A DNA stretch of 64,000 nt, taken from NCBI RefSeq assembly GCF_964355755.1, contig NC_092678.1, forward strand, positions 8,714,922 through 8,778,921. The letters run 5' to 3'. The position numbers and the translations under genes are program-made. The notes under the pieces are model-generated. The model was not told the DNA's origin, ran no database searches, and worked only from the letters and a program-made list of their open reading frames with translations. Positions within the stretch are counted from its first letter, which is position 1. Each line of letters starts with the position of its first letter. Source of the DNA: Antedon mediterranea (Eukaryota; Echinodermata; Crinoidea; Comatulida; Antedonidae). Positions 12,001 to 22,248 of this stretch are shown piece after piece.

Positions 12001-15000
12001 TCGCTGTCATGACCTCAATGCACCATCTAGAGTACAAGTATTTCATAGGGATTATGGGAAGGTGAGGTACAGATATTCCAAAAACAAGTTGAAATAGTAA
12101 TAGTTTGATTGTTTAATATGTATTTGAACTAAAACTATCATTGTATTCATTTGGACATAAAGTTATTTTACTTAGATTATAATGTTTAAGTTAATTTAAC
12201 TATTAGAGTAAGATTAAATTAATTAGTTTATGTAGTTTAACTTAACATGAATTAAAATGAATATTTAAGTTTAATAAGCATGACGTAAAAATATTCTAAA
12301 CTTACAGATACAGATACAGATACAGATAACTTTTATTGTCCAAATAAACTGGAAATTGCATTTGCTCACTTATCACATAAAAATATCGTATAAAAATATC
12401 GTATAAAAATAAAGTATAAAATGTAGAATAACAATATAAAAATACACAATGATTAAAAAAGTACATCATAAAATTACAGCTCAAAAATATTAAAGTTAAA
12501 AATACAGATCATAACAAACCGGTTTAAAAAGTGTCTTATATTTCATTATTAATTATTATATTATATTATTTATTATTGTTATCAAAATTATTGTAGTTAC
12601 CTCTTAAAGTCATCGTTAAATTTTTTAATCCCAGCTGGGAGAAACGAATTTGAGTATCGACCCGTCCGGGCCAACACCGGCCTCAGTCTACCACTTCTAC
12701 CAATGTGGCAGCGAAGAAGATCCGAATGAAGGGGGTGGCTTTCCTCCTCCATGACCGCCTGTAAACCATTTTTCAATCGTTCTCCGTAGTGACAATCGTA
12801 GACTGAGTCCGCTGTCAGCGCCGACGAGCCAATCACTCTTAATGCCCTTTCTAACACTTTACATATGCGGCCCTTATCTCCTTTGTTTATGTTCCCACCC
12901 CAGCCTAATAGGCAATAATCCCAGATTGAAAAAATAACAGATGAATAAAACATAGTAAGTATCTCTTCCCTTACCCTAAAAACGTTCATTTTCCTCAAAC
13001 AGTACAGTCTAGTATTTAATTTTTTAATTAGTTGATCTACATGCTCTCCCCATGATAAATTATTGTCATACGTTACCCCAAGATACTTATATGTTTTAAC
13101 GATTTCTACCTCATGTCCTTTAATCTGGACAGGCTCAATTTCCCTTCTTTTTTTACGGCGGAAATCTATTCGCATTTCTTTGGTTTTTGCTACATTAAGT
13201 TCCAGGAAATTTTCATCACAGTATTTCGTAAACCTAACTATTTCAGATTTGAAATTTGTATCGTCATCCTCTTTTATTAAACCTATCATAGCAGAATCAT
13301 CTGCAAATTTAATTACTGGACAGTCCGGGAACCTAGGTTGGAAATCCGACGTATACAATGTGAACAAAAACGGTGCAAGTACAGTACCTTGTGGTGCTCC
13401 CGTATTTGTCCGAATAATGTCCGATCTGACATTTTGATTTAGCCTAACAAACTGGAGACGTCCAACGAGGAAGTTAAAAACGAACGAAATTAGTAAATTG
13501 GGGATATTCATGCCGAACAACTTATTAATTAAAATGTGTGGTTGGATGGTATTGAAAGCTGAACTAAAGTCGAAGTACATAATCCTAACAGACGGGGATG
13601 TTCTCCAATTGTCAAGATGGGCATACATTTTTTCATTTTTGTATATTAATGCGTCTTCAGTGTTCCTGTTTCTCCGATAAGCGAACTGATGTGGGTCCAA
13701 AAAATCTGCAACTAATGGTTTCAGGCTTTTTAGAACAATCTTTTCACAGACTTTCATTGGGACGGATGTTAGCGCAACAGGTCTAAGATCGTTATAACAC
13801 TGTATATTTTGTCGTTTAGGGATTGGGATGATGCATGACGTTTTCCAGGATTCTGGCAAGGTTTGTGTTTCAAAAATCAAGTTAAAAATATATACAAAAA
13901 TATCTGCCAATTGGGTTGCGCATAATTTAAGAACTTTGGGTAGAATTTGGTCTGGTCCAGCTGATTTGGATGCTTTCAGACCTTTAAAGTGGCTGGTAAC
14001 TTCATCCGCATTTGTCTTAAGGTCAAAACCACTTTCATCTGGTAAGGCCAACCTACTTTTGATTAAGATCTGTTCATCAGAAAAATTATAGCGATCGAAC
14101 CTATTAAAAAAAGTATTTAATTCATTAGCATATTGTTTAGTCAAATTTGACACAATTCCACTTCCTTGTGGCGATTTTGCATATCCGCTCATTTGCCTCA
14201 TTCCCCTCCAAACCTTACTCATATCATTACCTACAAAATTTTCTTCTATTTCACGTTTGTACTTTAGTTTACTTTTACGTATTACTCGTTTAAGTTCCTT
14301 TTGGATTTTATTTAGCTCATTTACATCACCTTGATCGAAGGCCTGTCTCTTTTTCTTAATAACATCTGTCACCTCCCTATTTATCCATGGTTTACGGTTT
14401 CCGTAGATTTTAACTTTCCTTTTTGGTATTACATTTTCAGTACAAAAGTTAATATATGCACTGACCGCTTCCGTTACCTCGTCTGACCCGTTTGAATTTT
14501 CCGTAAAAACACTCCAGTCCGTAGTTTCAAATTCGCATTTCAGCTGTTCTATTGCATCTTGAGTCCACTTCTTTACAGTAATGACCCTGGGTTTCTGCCG
14601 TTGTACTAATGGACGATACTTGGGTTGTAGTATAATTAAATTATGGTCAGATTTACCAAGTTTCGGCAATTTTCTTGCTAAATATGCGTGTTTTACGTTT
14701 GAATAACATACGTCAAGGGTAACAGATTCCCGCGTGCTGCACTTCACATGTTGGTAATAGTAAACGCTACTCTTTTTTAGGGTACAATGATTAAAGTCTC
14801 CATTTATTACAATATATGCGTCAGGGGAAGCCGTTTCAATTTCCGCTATAACTACGGTTAGTTCTCTTTGTGCTTCCTTGGCCAGATTTTTGTTTGGTAT
14901 GTATACAACCACTAAAACAACATGTGAAAATTCCCTCGGTATGTAGAACGGACGTATTGAGAGTACCATTATTTCAACGTTAGGCGAGCAGCTGTTTTTC

Positions 15001-18000
15001 TTTAGATGCACATTATTTGGGTGACAATACCTTTCGCTTATATATGCCATAACACCGCCTCCTCTATTTTTTCCGGATTTAACCGTTGTACATTGCAAAA
15101 ACACAATTACTGAACACTGATATCTTTTATCAGGGGTTTTGTAATATTATACAAAACATTTAAAATTTCACCTAGGTACACTAGTTACATATTTTATGTA
15201 CTTAATATTTTATATGTTAAAATAATGCATACTAGACCCGATTCTGCTACCGTCAAGAGGTATATATCTATAAAACTATAGCCAGTTATACACGTTCCTG
15301 TCTTCAGAAATGCTGTAATTTTAACGTATAGAGGGCGCTATATATAGTAAATATCTTGTGTTTTATAGATAGATACCTCTTGACAGCTTCTATGATCAAA
15401 TTTAATTGTATTTGTCCACAGCATTTTTTACATTGGTCTCTATGAGCTGTTATTTTTTCTGAATGTACTTAAACTTCATTTACTGCATTTCAGATAAGTT
15501 AATGGGGAAGCTTAGTATGTTATTTATTTATACATGCAACTATTATTTAACATTGCATAGATTTTAGATGCTGATCACTACATGACCAACTTGGATCGTG
15601 TGCTTTTCTGGTCACATTCAATCTACTCACATACAAGTACAACAGACAATAAAATGTCAAACCTGAAACAACTTTCACCGCCTATATTTATTGTGGGCAC
15701 TCACGGAGAAAGTCTGCCAGGCAATGATGAAGATAAACAAGTTCTTGTGAGTATGATATGTAAGCTTATATCATTAGAACCCAGCACTGGAAAACTTTAT
15801 TTAAATCATTTTCATTAAACATTTTTTTCACTATTAAGGAAAGCTTTTAAGGGAAAACCATATGAAGGCCACGTTGTGTTCAAGTACTATGCCATTGATA
15901 ATAGCATCAGATCACCATTGGATGAGTTCATTGTTGAGCTTAGAGATCATATCACAGAGGTGGCTAAAAACGAACCCTATATGGGGGAGAAGATGCTATT
16001 AAAGTGGTTGAATTTCTTGCATGAAATTGAAAAGTTACGTGCACAGAATGAACATTCAATTACCTTCAAGCAGGCAAGTAAAAGTCTTTGTAAATGCATA
16101 CTATGTGTAAATGTATACCCCTAGTGGATGAATATATTATTCTGTAAACGTTTAAACAATAAATTGGTCAGTTTAGATTTTTTTAGATTTTTGAAAATGA
16201 ATAATAAGAACGGTGTATGATTATCCAGTTAGTAGTTAATATAATACGGTATAATAATCATCGTCTATTTTTAGTCAACAAATCACATTCACTTTTTTAT
16301 TGTACGTACCAATTATGTATTTCATTATGTTGTCTATTCATAATATTGAAATGTGTATTCAAATTCCAGGTAACTAAACTAGCTTCCCAGTGTCATATTA
16401 CAAGACAAGATCAATTGTTTGCTATGTTGCATTTTCATCACGACCTTGGAAACATTGTTTATTACGGAGAACGAGATACACCAGATAGCGCCCTCAATGA
16501 CATCATCATTATAATACCTCAATGGTTGATTTTCATTTTCAAGCTAGTTATCACAGTTAAAGATCCTTCAGATCAAGTATGAGATTTTGTTTCTTTAATT
16601 CTATTTTATTATAGTACTGTACTTGTGTTCAACATACATTTAACATGTGCTTAATTCATAGGTTCACCTAATATTGTTTGATGATAGTATCTATATATAA
16701 ATTTACGTAAGGGCAAAATTCGGTAAATCGCGCCTTACTTCTAGAATTTTTACTCGATGGTATATCAAGTTGGTTCATACTTTCGGTAATGATTTTAACC
16801 ACCTAATGTAACCATGTTTACTAATTAAATTAAGGTAGAGAGTTAGTTATTGCCAATTAAAACAAACTTAGGTTCAATGATTTCCCCAAAATAGGGGTGT
16901 TTTTCGATCGTCGTATACACTGTCTAATGAACCATCTTGAAAAATACCCGCACACAATAATACGAGGATGCTTCGCATTTTCCTATCTCCTTCTACGATA
17001 ACTGTTTTTAATAGCTGGAAACCGGTTGATCAGGTCGAGTACAGTATCATAATGTTGAAGATGATTTTCTTTAAAAAATACTATTTGAAATCGCCAGTTT
17101 TATATCGTGGAATTACTGTGTATTACTATGGACACGACCGAGTATTAGTAATTATCAGTCAACATTCAAAAAAAATAATTTCCAGCAGCCTAATAATACC
17201 ACATTGTTTTAATATTGTCTGCTTGCATAAGTTAATTGTATACTATTTAAACTCTATTTTACATTATTTGTAATCCTGTTTTTGTAGTGGGCTGAGTTTA
17301 GAAGCTCTTGGAAAAAAAACTTGATGAAGAGGGTCTCCTAGAAGTGAGACTACTTAGACGTATGTGGCAAGACTTTCTTGAAAAAGTTGAAGCATTGTTA
17401 GAGCTGATGCAGAAGTTTGACTTACTGTGTATCAGGACTCAAGCAATTAAGGTACAGTTGGAGTGGTAGTAGTGGAAAAAAGCTTCCAGCTTGATTTTGA
17501 ATCATCAGTTGTTTCACACAATTATGTAAATATATAACACTAAACCAGGAAGCAAATAATAAAAATGTTTAAAATAATTTTTAATAATGCATTGTAACAA
17601 CAATATTATTACATTAATACAACCCTTTATTGAGTCTTATTAGTAAATATTTGACTTTCAAAAAGACGATCGTCTCTTCTATGTGCCATCACTACTGAAG
17701 GAGAATGACGGCGATGAAATGGTGTTACTTGACAAACTGACAAAGTTAAAAACTGCTGCAGTTCTTTACGTTGACTTTGATGGTTTCCTACCTGAAGGAC
17801 TGTACTATCGACTCGTAGTAAGAATCGTGCTATGGTCACAACAGAGGAAGCTTGATGAGGGATATAATCCTAGGCTCTTTTACCAGCAGGTGAAAGTATA
17901 CATTGATCACAATCATGATGCCATTTTCAGGATCCTGCCTGAAAGAAGATCTTGTATCCAGGTAGGCTAGGAGTGCTTGCAACAAGTGTAGATGCATGTT

Positions 18001-19966
18001 TTTAAATTCGAAACACGACGTTTTTTAATAGGAGTTAACATTCAAATTTATTTTCTCTTTAATTTGAAACCCTATTTTATATAATTAACAATTAAACAAA
18101 TTTCATATTATGATTTTGTATATAATTTCTATTCGTTATCTATATTTCAATTATACTTTAAACCATTGTATAATTGCTTAGAATTTCCACAAGAAGAAAG
18201 AGTAATATTGCTATAGTGTACATGGTTAATAATAGCTTATGCAATTGAAAACAAATGTTTCTAAATGAACAAACACCTTTCTACTTTACAATCATTAAGT
18301 TAATAACTTTAATATTGAATGAAAGATTTGTGTCATATTTATTTCTGTATAGATTGTTGTTTACAGACTTAAAGTTGGTCATGAACAGCTTGAACCATCC
18401 CCAAGTGTTTGCAAAGAGGTGTGTGCTGGGTTACAGCTTTTTTATATTAAAATCCTGTTTGATTGAGAGTATAAATTGAAATTATAAAGTATTTTTTTAA
18501 AAGTAGACTGCATTTAAAGGCATTTCGTGTGTATGTTAGCTTAAACTTAAACCATCAATTAATCTATCTTGTATTTCTGATTAACAGGTACTTGAACTCA
18601 TTGCAACAAACCTACAGGACATTGGCCAAAAATGGATGAAACGTGTTGTTTTTACAACTGTGTTCTGTCCATGCAACGTTTGTTCCATTGAAAAAGTCCA
18701 CTTGCATAAACTTGAAGAATGCCTTGAATCAACTCCTCGATATGGGCCGGATGATGAAATGGATACTCGCAAAATCAGACGTTTGTTTGGAAAGAAGGAG
18801 GAAAATCCAGGTACAAAAGAAATAAATAAAAATAGTCTTGGAAAAGACAGAAAACCATCTTTAAAATAGCATTTATTGCAATACTAACACCTATTCTTCT
18901 CTCTTTCTAGATATAGTAAGTCAACATAATATGTACATACAAAATAATAAAAAAAAAAAAAAACTAATAAGTTAATAACTAATAAAAATATTCCAAATAA
19001 AAATATCTATATTATGACCATTTTGAGACCAAATATAAATCTCTACCTTCATTATTTACCGAGATATAAGACAATTTGGTGTTATAGGCGGCAATTTTAA
19101 GAAATGGCTGCCAAAAATTTTCCTCTAGGAGTTGAGTTGGAACTAATTGATAGATGTTAGTAGACATGTTTCTGAGATTTGAGAAAAATTTGCTAACAAG
19201 CCCTAACTAATTATGTTCATGAGTAATATAAACCCAATCGAGAAACTGGGAAAGATTACTATTCTATACTGTATTCAAATGCTACAGTGTCTCATACGTC
19301 TTTCAAATATGAAAACTACATCAAAAGTCATAAACCATGACCCATCCTTCCATGATACAGGCAACACGTGCGACACTGTACTAAATTTACCTAGAATACT
19401 GGACACATAATGCTATTTATGTGCAGATACAGTACGGTACTGATAGTTAAATAAAAAGTGCAATATTCAAAACGTCTTCCTCCTTGCATCTCTTTTAAAC
19501 TGTTCACCTTTTACATATAATATAAGTCAACAACAATTCCACTGAATGAAACAATAAGCATGGTAACCACTTTTCTAAGCAACCATGTATTTGTGTTATT
19601 TCAGCATGCGAAGACACTGCTCAAGATAATCTCAATGTTCCAGGATATCTGCGATATCTCATTGGAATCTATAAAGACATCCCGTCACCTATCTTGCCAT
19701 TTGATATAATGACAGAGGTCTGCGTTCTCTTGGACCCCAAAAACATAGCAGACTATAATGACTGGCGTGGTGTAGCGTGCAAGGTTGGCTACGATCGTTA
19801 TATAAATCACTTGGATACCACAATGAATAGCCCTACTATGTGTGTAATGTATGAATGGTGTGAGAAAGGTTTGTCATTGGAAGCTTTTAAGGCTTGTATG
19901 AATGACATGAATCGTAATGACGTTGTACGTTTGATTGATGAATATCTTACTAATAAAGAGGTCTGA
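5554..19966 (+). CDS. DED-Roc-COR-Death (ROCO) protein gene, frame-disrupted, possibly a pseudogene
   Basis: ROCO proteins pair a Roc GTPase with a COR dimerisation domain. Exons read here: 5554-6082, 6529-6552, 7328-7484, 8679-8779, 9256-9344, 9459-9564, 9798-9904, 10223-10265, 11229-11446, 11960-12061, 15561-15746, 15852-16073, 16370-16576, 17288-17451, about 17653-17961, 18353-18418, 18588-18810 and 19605-19966. Phases agree at nearly all joins. Order: DED-like region, Roc (P-loop GQERVGKTSL, switch DFSGQ, base-recognition region VGTHGE), COR, death domain. Death-fold domains at both ends suggest an apoptosis or innate-signalling adaptor GTPase. Damage: two frame breaks in the DED exon, an indel at an A8 run in exon 17288-17451, and a possible in-frame TAA at the start of the next exon. 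No ANK or LRR array was found. Confidence 0.75.
6529..6552 (+). CDS. 24-nt microexon of the ROCO gene
   Basis: Bounded by tgtttcag and gtaagt. It encodes QQKKLNE and joins the preceding exon (phase 1) to the Roc exon (phase 1) without breaking frame, forming the linker between the DED-like region and Roc. Confidence 0.6.
7328..7484 (+). CDS. Roc GTPase P-loop exon
   Basis: Encodes VPIEVLARGQEAKNAF, then LMLVGQERVGKTSLTKAL. The G1 motif fits GxxxxGKT/S with G-Q-E-R-V-G-K-T-S intact. It follows acceptor ttaaag and ends at CA|gtaagt in phase 2, joining exon 8679. The P-loop is undamaged. Confidence 0.8.
8076..8255. repeat. GGTC-rich repeat family, copy 1
   Basis: Begins AGTCGCGTGGACGCGACT, continues TCACTATGTCGGTCGGTCGG with a short (GGTC/TGTC)n array, and ends CACGCGACTTATGGC then GGCCTTGTT. 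The GTCGCGTG and CACGCGAC words are inverted relative to each other. A second copy is at 26919-27008. Confidence 0.55.
8679..10265 (+). CDS. Charged insert of the Roc domain (five exons)
   Basis: Exons 8679-8779, 9256-9344, 9459-9564, 9798-9904 and 10223-10265 join in one frame. The first covers the region after the P-loop (FDANEKVTDGIE). The others are very rich in Lys, Glu and Gln (KDILQDKKQKQK, EKKRKKETLKERV) and predict a long charged helix between G1 and the switch II motif. This is an unusually large insertion for a Roc domain. Confidence 0.6.
10473..10516 (+). pseudogene. Fragment duplicated from exon 11229-11446
   Basis: About 44 bp in the intron (ttgttggaagagagtgaaga and onward) nearly matches the exon at 11348-11392, just upstream of the DFSGQ region. 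It has no splice sites and runs into a stop. It looks like the remnant of a partial tandem exon duplication. Confidence 0.6.
11229..12061 (+). CDS. Roc switch exons (11229-11446 and 11960-12061)
   Basis: The first exon ends LSIWDFSGQDLYYITHQ, carrying the Roc G3 motif DxxGQ. The second, MFLVSRGIYIICFN to DYGK, is the beta-strand and helix region that follows. Both are phase 0 at their shared junction and fully open. The next coding exon is at 15561, on the far side of the antisense LINE. Confidence 0.75.
12305..15165 (-). mobile_element. 5'-truncated non-LTR retrotransposon (LINE) with open RT frame
   Basis: A continuous frame (stop at 12597; first listed start 15104; still open to about 15160) encodes the C-terminal part of an APE-like endonuclease (GDFNH and KSDHNLI motifs) and a complete reverse transcriptase (FDFSSAFNTI, GAPQGTVLAPFLF, KFADDSAM, YLGVTYD). 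The endonuclease N-terminus with its catalytic Asn and Glu is missing, so the copy is 5'-truncated. On the minus strand the 3' end runs into short repeats of TGTATC (12305-12330). RT style resembles the jockey/CR1 order, perhaps Rex1-like. It lies antisense in a ROCO intron. Confidence 0.85.
15561..16576 (+). CDS. Roc C-terminus and COR N-terminus exons
   Basis: Exon 15561-15746 carries ILDADHYMTNLDRVLFW and PPIFIVGTHGESLPG, the G4-like region, where Roc domains often have THGE in place of NKxD. Exon 15852-16073 contains GKPYEGHVV and FIVELRDHI. Its acceptor is the least certain junction: the chosen one keeps phase 0. Exon 16370-16576 has DQLFAMLHFHHDLGNIVYY and PQWLIFIFKLVITVKD, a recognisable COR signature. 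The intron after 16073 uses a GC donor (CAG|gcaagta). Confidence 0.75.
16690..17139 (+). mobile_element. Helitron-like element, copy B, internally deleted
   Basis: Starts TCTATATATAAATTTACG after an A and follows the family to about 17080. It then jumps to the 3' section (AAATCGCCAGTTTTAT, GACACGACC). The terminal CTAG hairpin is missing or degraded. It sits in a ROCO intron, in sense orientation. Confidence 0.6.
17288..17451 (+). pseudogene. COR exon with an indel at an A8 run
   Basis: Phase 0 entry reads WAEFRSSWKK and then goes out of frame at eight consecutive A residues. The expected COR sequence (LDEEGLLEVRLLRRMW, FLEKVEALLELMQKFDLLC) follows in another frame to donor 17452. The exon is 164 bp; with six As it would be 162 bp and restore phase 0. 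This is either a real frameshift or a homopolymer error. The next exon has a possible in-frame TAA at 17644. Confidence 0.65.
17653..18810 (+). CDS. COR C-terminal exons
   Basis: The exon from about 17653 to 17961 encodes DDRLFYVPSLLKEND, VLYVDFDGFLPEGLYYRLVVRI and VKVYIDHNHDAIFRILPE, a clear COR C-lobe. Its acceptor is unresolved, since the best tag acceptor is followed directly by TAA. Exon 18353-18418 (22 codons, IVVYRLKVGHEQLEPSPSV) and exon 18588-18810 (LELIATNLQDIGQKWM, CPCNVC, KVHLHKLEEC) join in phase 0. Confidence 0.7.
19605..19966 (+). CDS. C-terminal death domain exon of the ROCO gene
   Basis: After acceptor tttcag (phase 1) the frame reads PGYLRYLIGIYKDIPSPI, then a death domain: VCVLLDPKNIADYNDWRGVA, CKVGYDRYINHL, TMCVMYEWCEKG, LSLEAFKACMNDMNRNDVV and RLIDEYL before TGA. 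The DWRxxA pattern, the short helix with W-C and the closing LxxMxRxDVV helix are typical. Death domains mediate homotypic adaptor assembly. A possible AATAAA lies at 20241-20246. Confidence 0.75.
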
Positions 19967-21687
19967 AGTGACATTCAATCCTTGGTATGATTTTCAATTT
20001 TTACAAAACATTTTTCGTACTGTGAATGTAGTGAATGAAAAGTAGAATTATGACCAAATGGGTGTGATTTATTTATTACTAAAATAAGTATAAGGCAAGG
20101 CCCTGGGATGCAAACATCAATTATAATGAAAAGTAGTATAGGGTGAGGACAGTTATAAGAGTAATAGTTATGATTTAGTGCAAGATTAGAGATTAGAGTC
20201 GTGCAGTGGTGTGGACACAATCGAAAATCATTATAACGCTAATAAATAATGTATATAACCATCTTTTACGTTAAAACAACCCAAGACTAATGTGTAAGTA
20301 GCTTTTTTGATTATGATCTTTTTTTCAACAAATTATCAACAAAATTCATTATCAATGAAAAAAATTAAAAAATTGATCCTTTTCAGTTTGTACCTAACTA
20401 ACACTGTAAAAAAGACCCAGCAGTAATATCACTGAAATATTCATTGATAAATAGATAGATAGACATATTATATACTGTAACCTTTACCATATTTTTTATC
20501 ATTGCAAACAAGTGGGTTGCCCCACAAAAGAAAGAAAAAAAAAAGACCCAGCAGCATAATACTAGTTACTTTATATTAAGTATGTATTATATTATTCAAT
20601 TTTCAAGAAAAAAATAATACAAGCGTTAGTAGTCGCATATATTTATTGTATATAGGCCTACATATATTAATGTATTTTTGTAAAAAGGATTTCATTATGT
20701 ATTAGGCTACTAATCGTATTAGTAAGTAACCTTTAAATTAGAACATAACAAATTATGTTTCACTGAATGTTTCTTAATCAATACTTTTCAATTCCTGGAC
20801 AATTGTACAATTAGTACTGCACTGTGATCAGTTGTACTGTTCCTTCATATGTGGTTTTTGTACCTCAGAATGTCATAACTTTTCATCCTATGTTCATAAG
20901 CAGTAGAGAAATTCCATATTTGTGGAGATGCCATACTTTACAGTTTTTGTTGTTCAATGTTAATATTTTGTGAAACTTTTGTAATTTAGTTACACCAATC
21001 ATTGTATGTCCATACTGTTTTCAAATTGATTTAACATCAATTTTAGAAAAAGCCCATTAAGTATTCATGAATTAAGATGTCCTTTATAAGTATCGTGTGC
21101 AACTCGGTATTTGAAAAAAAAAATAGTCATCAAGGTCATAGGTCAGGTCTGGTATTTGCTCCGAATGAGCTGAAACAGAATCATCAGGATAGGGTGAGTT
21201 TGTATCGATATTACAACTAGGCCTATGCGTAATTGTGGTACAAAGATCATACAATTCACTCAATGGGAGAAATGACCGTACAATATTTAATAGGTACACA
21301 TCGTATTAAAGTAAAGAGCAACACGTAAATATAACGTTTATAACCCTCATGGAAACTATTATCATTTTAATGGTATTCTTCTGATTGGATTGTGTTCTAT
21401 TGAACAGGTTGGTTTTGTGGAAGTTGCTTATAATTGTTAATTTCCTGGTGAAATTGTTTCTCTTTTTGTTTTGTGTATGATTTGTATATCCGAAATTCGA
21501 TGTACTATCCGAAATAGAGAAAATGAATGAATAACTGATTAGATAGATTGAATATCAACTACCGTAAAAGTCAAATAGCCATGCATAATATTGTTATTAT
21601 GATGTCCCGTAACTTAGGTTAACGAAATACAATGTATACACACTTTGAACATGTTGATCTCCTCATTCATACTTTAATAACAACTAA
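19967..21687. other. Intergenic, no gene seen
   Basis: AT-rich, with a candidate poly-A signal at 20241 and two short direct copies of a GACCCAGCAG word near 20415 and 20547. No exon-like frame is found. Confidence 0.5.
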
Positions 21688-22248
21688 TAGTATCCCTAAA
21701 TTAAGTCTAAAAAGGGCCAATCTGGGAAAAAATTAGAAACAAATGTTTCTCGACTGATTTGTGTCATTTGGGGTCTATATATCCACCAAAAAAAAGTTCC
21801 AGCTCATCTGACCTGGGGAAAGTCGCCATTTTGGATTTTTAAAATGGCCACCATAAATTACAGATTTTTGTTCATAACTCAGCTTATACATCATGTATGG
21901 ACATGATTTTGGTGGTAAAGTATATGTTTTTAGGGTCAAGGAATCCAAATACAGCATTTTGAAGTTCACTCAATGGCCGCCATTTTGTTTTTCAAAATGG
22001 CCGCCATAAAATACAGATTTTCTCATATCTCAGCTTCTACAAAATAAATGGATGTGATTTTGGTGGCAAAATGTATGTTTTGAGGGTCAATGAATTCAAA
22101 TAAATTAGTTCACTCTATGGTCACCATTTTGTTTTTCAAAATGGCTGCCATAAAATTTACAGAATTTTGTTCATATCTCAGCTTTTATCATCATATATGC
22201 TTTTTGTGACAAAAGAGATCCTATTTAAAGCAGCGTCTTATGTGGTGA

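Noticed and set aside
13063-14091. Several + strand frames of 60-124 codons
   Set aside because: They are antisense shadows of the LINE reverse transcriptase frame on the minus strand.
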